NCBI GenBank assembly: GCA_041648735.1
Contig: JBAZOO010000006.1
Location: 55,208 to 119,207 of the forward strand
Length of the DNA: 64,000 nucleotides
Origin: JBAZOO01 sp041648735
GTDB lineage: Bacteria; Verrucomicrobiota; Lentisphaeria; Oligosphaerales; CAITYL01
Reading direction: 5' to 3'
A model generated the notes under the pieces. That model was not told the DNA's origin and did no database searches. It worked only from the letters and a program-made list of their open reading frames with translations. Within the stretch, counting starts at the first letter, position 1, and every line of letters starts with the position of its first letter. Of the stretch, positions 59,932 through 64,000 are shown piece after piece. The position numbers and the translations under genes are program-made.

Positions 59932-60990
59932 CTATTTCCCTTTGGATTTAAGTTCCGCGATGGCGATGCCCTGTTCACCCTCCACGGCATAGAGCAGATA
60001 CCGTTTCCCATTCTCCTCGTAGATCGCCGGGTCGCGGAGCTGGCGCACCGGCCCCACGGCGCCGGGCGTGGAAGGCACCAGCGGCAGCTTGACGCCTTCG
60101 TAGTCCTTCTCCGGTTCCAGGAGAATCTCGGGCGGCGAAGCCTTCCATGCGGTCCAGTCCGGCGAAAGATCGACGGTGGAGACTTGGATGCGTTCGGGTG
60201 CTTCGCCGAAGCGGGTATAGACAACATAAAGCGTGTTGCCTTCCACCCAGAGCGCGCAGTGGCGGCAGTCGGGCAGCATGCGCGGGCCGCTTTCAAACGG
60301 CGTCAGGCCGTCCTTGGAGCGTGAGACGATGCAGTTTAGCTCGCCGGGACGAAACCCCGAATCGGGAATCAGCGATAAACCATAAAAAAAGCCGCCGTGC
60401 TGGAACACTCTCATGAAAAAGTGCCCCAGTGGAACGGGCTGGCACGTGAAGTGAATCCCATCCTTGGAGAGCGCGACGAAATTCCGGAACAAGCCGCAGC
60501 GCCAGTCGGGTTTCTCGTTTAGAAATGCAGGGAAATGGCGCCCATCCGTATAAAAATACATGCGGATTTCCTTCGCCGCGTCATCCACAAACATGTTCGT
60601 GCCGCCCAGGTGACTTAAGCCGGGAGTTTCCTTCAGTTGGAGCGTACCGGGTTCGTAGATGATCCACGGCCCTTCCAAGTGGTCGGCGTAGGCCATCTGG
60701 ACATACGTCCCGTGATGATCGCCGAAGTATAGGTAATACTTGCCCAGAGGATGCTCGACCCACGCCGGCACGCAGAGGATGGAAGGCTGGCAGATATTAT
60801 TCCCGAACTGCGAGCGGAACAGTCCTTTCATTCCTGCGTGGATGATCGGGTTCTCCTTGAAGCGCACCACCTCGAATTGCGACGACGGCTTGGTCGAAGC
60901 GGATGGCGCCTGCACCGGCGGCAACTGCGCCCATGCAGGCATGCCAGCTATCAGGAACAAGGACAAGATTGCCGGGATGATTGTTTTCAT
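59932..60990 (-). CDS. Secreted GH43-like beta-propeller protein
   Basis: A 352-aa protein with a signal peptide MKTIIPAILSLFLIAGMPAW AQ, then SSQFEVVRFKENPIIHAGMK and repeated propeller blades (YYLYFGDHHGTYVQMAYADH, WIIYEPGTL, RSKDGLTPFESGPRMLPDCR, RQLRDPAIYEENGKRYLLYA). The pattern of NPI, YLYF-x-HH and DP motifs fits GH43/GH117-like five-bladed propellers, but acid and base residues cannot be fixed. It is homologous to the C-terminal half of the fused sulfatase at 45920-48355. ATG 60990; upstream frame is not coding. Confidence 0.75.
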   Translation of the reverse strand: MKTIIPAILSLFLIAGMPAWAQLPPVQAPSASTKPSSQFEVVRFKENPIIHAGMKGLFRSQFGNNICQPSILCVPAWVEHPLGKYYLYFGDHHGTYVQMAYADHLEGPWIIYEPGTLQLKETPGLSHLGGTNMFVDDAAKEIRMYFYTDGRHFPAFLNEKPDWRCGLFRNFVALSKDGIHFTCQPVPLGHFFMRVFQHGGFFYGLSLIPDSGFRPGELNCIVSRSKDGLTPFESGPRMLPDCRHCALWVEGNTLYVVYTRFGEAPERIQVSTVDLSPDWTAWKASPPEILLEPEKDYEGVKLPLVPSTPGAVGPVRQLRDPAIYEENGKRYLLYAVEGEQGIAIAELKSKGK

Positions 60991-61027
60991 CGTAATATCC
61001 GATTCAAGTACAGGTAGGTGACTGGTT

Positions 61028-61969
61028 TTATTTTGCCGCCGGTGCGGAGGCCGGCTGCCCACTGGCCACCGGCAAGGAAGGATCGAGGTGGACGCCGACC
61101 CTGAAATTATTCACGACCACCCATACGCGGTGGCCGGGGGGCACGGTATCGGACAAGAGGCCCATGGCGTTCCCGACCGCCGCGCAAGCCGTGGCGGCAT
61201 CGGTGAAGGCGCTGCTCTTGAACACTGAGTAATCGCTGGCGCTGCCCGACAGCCGCACGTTCGAGATCGCGCCGGTCGCGGTGTCCACGTCGTAGGAAAG
61301 CCGGTGCCCATGCGCATGGTCGAAGGTCCCGGTGAAATTCACGCTCATACCCGGCTTCCCGTTCTCGTACAGCGTCAAGGCTCCATTGCCGCGCCCCACC
61401 GGGGTGGCGTTGGTGTGGTCAAAAATGGTGAAAATCAAGCCGGTGAAATTCTTGAACAGGGGCTCACTGCCCTTGATAACGTCGTCGGCGCCGGTTTCAG
61501 GCACCGCGGAAAAGAACCCAAGCGCCGCGTTGACCTCAAAATAGCCGCCCAGATCGGCGGAAATGGTGAATTGCCGCGGCTTCTTGTAGGCCCCCTGGCT
61601 GGCGATGGGGATGGCTATGGCCTGGTAGCCGCCCGGATCCATGGAAATATTCCCCTGCATTGGAGGATAAGCGACGATCACGTCCCTCGGGGCGTGACGG
61701 CTTAGCGATTCCATGGCGCAAAAACCGACATCGCCACCCCTGCCATCCTTGGTGCTCTTGAACACCGACCATTTGCCCCCGGGCACATCGGTCTTGTCCG
61801 GCGTGCGCCCCTTGATGGGGGCCATCCTCACGCCGCTGCTGAAGGTGTCGAAAACGATGAGCGTCTCAGGCTCCGCGGTCCGCGCCCAGACGCCGGCCGC
61901 GCTCCATACCAAGACGGCGATCAACAGCGCCGTTGGAATCCGATTGAATAGCGTAGCAGTGTGTTTCAT
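61028..61969 (-). CDS. Secreted stand-alone LamG-like domain protein
   Basis: A 313-aa protein: signal peptide (MKHTATLFNRIPTALLIAVL VWSAAGVWA), then a single beta-sandwich similar to those in 41108 and 56794 (LIVFDTFSSGVRMAPIKGRT PDKTDVPGGKW, GAYKKPRQFTISADLGG, LSYDVDTATGAISNVRLSGS). No catalytic motif was seen. Likely a carbohydrate-binding or adhesive module that in its relatives is fused to esterases. It is upstream of the propeller gene on the same strand, so they may be co-expressed. Confidence 0.72.
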   Translation of the reverse strand: MKHTATLFNRIPTALLIAVLVWSAAGVWARTAEPETLIVFDTFSSGVRMAPIKGRTPDKTDVPGGKWSVFKSTKDGRGGDVGFCAMESLSRHAPRDVIVAYPPMQGNISMDPGGYQAIAIPIASQGAYKKPRQFTISADLGGYFEVNAALGFFSAVPETGADDVIKGSEPLFKNFTGLIFTIFDHTNATPVGRGNGALTLYENGKPGMSVNFTGTFDHAHGHRLSYDVDTATGAISNVRLSGSASDYSVFKSSAFTDAATACAAVGNAMGLLSDTVPPGHRVWVVVNNFRVGVHLDPSLPVASGQPASAPAAK

Positions 61970-62127
61970 GGGTGTTGCTTCTTGCGTGGCGATGTAATGC
62001 GATCGGTTGCCGGCGCCATTGGCCATTGCCTGGCTTGCGTTTGAGAATGTCTCATTGCTGGCTGCGTGAAGTATAGTTCGCTACCACCCTTTTTTGCCGG
62101 GTTGGGCGGGACGCCCCCCTACAAATG

Positions 62128-63185
62128 AAGCTGGCAAAAGGCATCGGGGCAGCGTTGGCCGCCCCGATGCCGAGAGTTCAGCGCATCCGGTTACGCTATT
62201 TTCCGCCGGCGTCGGGCCAGCAGGCCCATCGCGCCCAGCCCCAGCAGGCTGAGGCTGGCCGGTTCGGGGACGGCAACCAGTTGCAAGCCGTTTATCTGGC
62301 TGTTGGGCGCGCTTCTTGTGTGGAATGATTCCGTGATGACCAGAGCGCCCGATGCGTCCGAGGTCGCTTGGATGATGTCGTAGTTGCTGCCCTGTACGAA
62401 GTTGCCGGTGGAGGTTGCAGAATTCGTAATGGTGATCGGCGAACCCGATCCGGTGGTGACAGTGAAGATACCCCCGCCAGAGCTGGCAGCACCGTTCTGA
62501 GCGTACACATAGACATCGTACCGAGAGCTGGCCGCGAGTCCGCTAAGCGAAATCACCGGCAAATTTGTGCTGCCAGAGCTGTTCAACTGGCCGCCACTGA
62601 ACAAGTTGTTTGCGGGCGTCGTGGCGCCACTGAAGGCTGCGGCATTGGCGGTAAAGCCAATCGTCACGCTGCTGCTGCTCCCATCGGAATACACCAAGGG
62701 CTGGCCAGTATTTCCCAGTGTGGCGCTGGTCGAAGATGTCGTGGCGGCGCCTGGGGCAGATTGGTTCGCTGTGGTGAACACGTTCCACAGGGGGCTGCCC
62801 AGCCCATCACCGGTATAGACTCCCTGCGAACCCGTATAGCTCCCGGTGCCACCGTCGGTACGGAATTGGACATCCAGCACCATGGCCGCGTTGGCCGCGC
62901 CGGCCCCGCCGCCCGCCACGATGGCTGCCGCCGCTAGAACTGACTTTTGCAACCCTCGCATGAGACACTTCCTTTCTAACTTGGGATGGCGTCGGCCACA
63001 AAGCCACAATGGCGTTAGTCGCCCCCACACCCAATAAACAGAACATACCACGGATCTCCAGCCGGTCAATACCGTTTTTAAGTCAATCTTTGCTGCAAAT
63101 GCCGCACGGGGATGGCCCCACGTTACAATCAGCTCTGACGAATTCCGTCCGGGCTTGCCGCGGCCGCCGGGCCGCACGGCGGGTT
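62128..63185. repeat. 1058-bp direct repeat, copy 2 (PEP-CTERM segment)
   Basis: Pairs with 38636-39693. At this copy the sequence continues without a break into the transposon remnant at 63131, which suggests that this is the ancestral arrangement. Confidence 0.92.
62191..62961 (-). CDS. PEP-CTERM exosortase-target protein, copy 2
   Basis: A 256-aa near-twin of 38699-39469: same signal peptide and VPEPASLSLLGLGAMGLLAR with RRRRK end. Differences cluster in the Thr/Ser-rich region (for example DGLGSPLWNVFTTANQSAPG against DAQATPLWNVFTTANGAAPG) and in DVYVYAQNGAASSGGG, so the two have diverged by substitution, not by indels. ATG 62961. Confidence 0.9.
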   Translation of the reverse strand: MRGLQKSVLAAAAIVAGGGAGAANAAMVLDVQFRTDGGTGSYTGSQGVYTGDGLGSPLWNVFTTANQSAPGAATTSSTSATLGNTGQPLVYSDGSSSSVTIGFTANAAAFSGATTPANNLFSGGQLNSSGSTNLPVISLSGLAASSRYDVYVYAQNGAASSGGGIFTVTTGSGSPITITNSATSTGNFVQGSNYDIIQATSDASGALVITESFHTRSAPNSQINGLQLVAVPEPASLSLLGLGAMGLLARRRRKIA

Positions 63186-63301
63186 CGGCGCGTTTCGGGC
63201 AGGCGCGGCCATCGGGCAGCGGTTTGGGCGGCCATTGGGAACCGGGGCGGGATGGGGTGGACGGACGGCGGGGCGGAGATGGGATGGCGCGGCCTTGCGG
63301 C

Positions 63302-63783
63302 TCAGTCGGGGGCCAGGCGGTATTGCCAGGCGCGCCCCGTGGCCGGCGGCGAGTCGCTCAGGATCGCGCTGGAGAGGGAGGCGATATTGAAGGGTTTGCC
63401 GATTTGCAGGAGCAGGCAGTGGTTCTTCCAGGCGTGGCCGCGCTGGCCGTAGCCATGCTCCATCTCGTAGCCGCCGTTTTTCTCGCTGTTGAACCCCTCG
63501 TTCCCGATTTTCCAGCGCAGCCGTCCAGTCCGCGCCAGGGCGAGGGCGTTGTGCCGTTGGGGTTTGATGTTGGTGATCCATTGGTTGTGGTAGAGGGTGC
63601 CGCCGTCGGCGTCCCGTTCGGTGAGCTCGGCCACATGCAGGGGTTCGCCATGGTAGGCGACGGGGGTCTGCCAGCGGACGTGGCGCTCGCCCTTTTGCCG
63701 CCCGCCGCGCAAGATGGCGCGCACCCGGCGTCCCCCCGTCCATTTCCCGTCCGCGCCGGGAAGCTGGCGGTTTTGATTTCCAT
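63302..63783 (-). pseudogene. Transposase C-terminal remnant, copy 2
   Basis: Same truncated DDE-transposase end as at 30221 (YHNQWITNIKPQRHNALALA, RTGRLRWKIGNEGFNSEKNG). The ATG with AAGGAGG at 63783 is again in a different frame from the conserved region. Confidence 0.7.
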
Positions 63784-63843
63784 GGCTTTGCGCCTCCTTG
63801 ATATTGATTATATACCTATTCCCAAGATTCATGCAAGGAAAAT

Positions 63844-63872
63844 GGCGGCGCGACAAAAAAAATCGCGCCGCC
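63844..63872. other. Perfect hairpin at the end of transposon remnant 2
   Basis: Identical stem and A-rich loop to 30763-30791. Confidence 0.7.
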
Positions 63873-63953
63873 CCTAGTACACAGTAAATCTTAAAGTTGC
63901 GCACAAATCCATTCTATGCCATATTACGGGCATCCACCCACAAGGAGGCTCAT

Positions 63954-64000
63954 ATGGCACCACGGTATCGCGTCACCCTGACGAAAGCCGAGAGAGCGGA
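63954..64000 (+). CDS. IS630-family transposase, N-terminal codons (cut by window end)
   Basis: ATG at 63954 with AGGAGG 5 bp upstream gives MAPRYRVTLTKAERA, the usual opening of IS630-type (Tc1/mariner-like) transposases. Only 15 codons are in the window. The region before it (63879-63953) shares nothing with the first transposon-remnant copy and may be the left end of this insertion sequence. Confidence 0.65.
   Translation, partial: MAPRYRVTLTKAERA

Larger units (their letters stand above)
63131..63878 (-). mobile_element. Degenerate transposon remnant, copy 2
   Basis: Nearly identical to 30050-30797, including the hairpin and the CCCCTAGT end. The two copies diverge immediately after CTAGT. 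Confidence 0.85.

Overview
This is a high-GC bacterial window. Several features point to the PVC superphylum (Lentisphaerota, Kiritimatiellota or Verrucomicrobiota): a prepilin-like gene with the FTLIELLVVIAIIAVLAALL leader, two PEP-CTERM proteins, four sulfatases, and an FHA / PP2C / Ser-Thr kinase signalling set. Nothing here fixes the genus. No rRNA, tRNA or CRISPR array was seen.

Layout. (1) 1-2.8 kb: a decayed MATE transporter, an intact formate-tetrahydrofolate ligase (fhs) and a short FtsK-like relic. (2) 2.9-16.6 kb: one long minus-strand defence operon. In transcription order it holds a half-size hsdS, hsdM, a KilA-N gene, a RhuM-tail ORF, a 57-aa copy of the KilA-N tail, a full hsdS, a 1219-aa HD-domain/helical-repeat protein, a four-helix-bundle gene, hsdR and a YgjP-like metalloprotease. 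Start and stop codons overlap at most of the early junctions. A palindromic repeat occurs three times here: once in frame inside hsdR, once as the tail of the half-size hsdS, and once just after hsdR. (3) 16.7-22.9 kb: a four-gene minus-strand signalling operon (double-FHA membrane protein, PP2C phosphatase, tandem pseudokinase-kinase, membrane-anchored trypsin-like protease with TPR-like repeats). (4) 23-30 kb: housekeeping and metabolic genes (HAD phosphatase, Maf, GH130-type enzyme, RNB exoribonuclease, adenine deaminase) mixed with a frameshifted gene and a DUF1156 methyltransferase relic. (5) 30.8-62.0 kb: a large carbohydrate-degradation island, almost all on the minus strand, with a XylR-type regulator at its edge. 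It encodes secreted clan GH-A glycosidases, sulfatases, SGNH/CE6-like and alpha/beta-hydrolase esterases, beta-propeller glycosidase-like proteins, LamG-like domain proteins and two MDR oxidoreductases. Together they look suited to stripping sulfate and acyl groups from a complex polysaccharide and cutting its backbone; the substrate cannot be named from sequence. (6) 62.1-64 kb: a second copy of the PEP-CTERM gene, a second copy of a transposase remnant, and the first codons of an IS630-type transposase.

The most unusual aspect is how the sugar island appears to be built. The same domains (SGNH-like, LamG-like, beta-propeller, CE6-like) recur alone and in different fusions. Closely similar signal-peptide coding sequences sit in front of unrelated enzymes. 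Truncated gene ends are scattered among the genes. A 48-bp sequence, six copies all in the same orientation, lies in intergenic gaps and repeatedly marks the exact point where homology between duplicated segments starts or stops. A 140-bp MITE with IS66-like GTAA ends and a perfect 8-bp target duplication lies in the same island. The second focus is the defence operon, where an uncharacterised HD-domain protein sits between the specificity and restriction genes.
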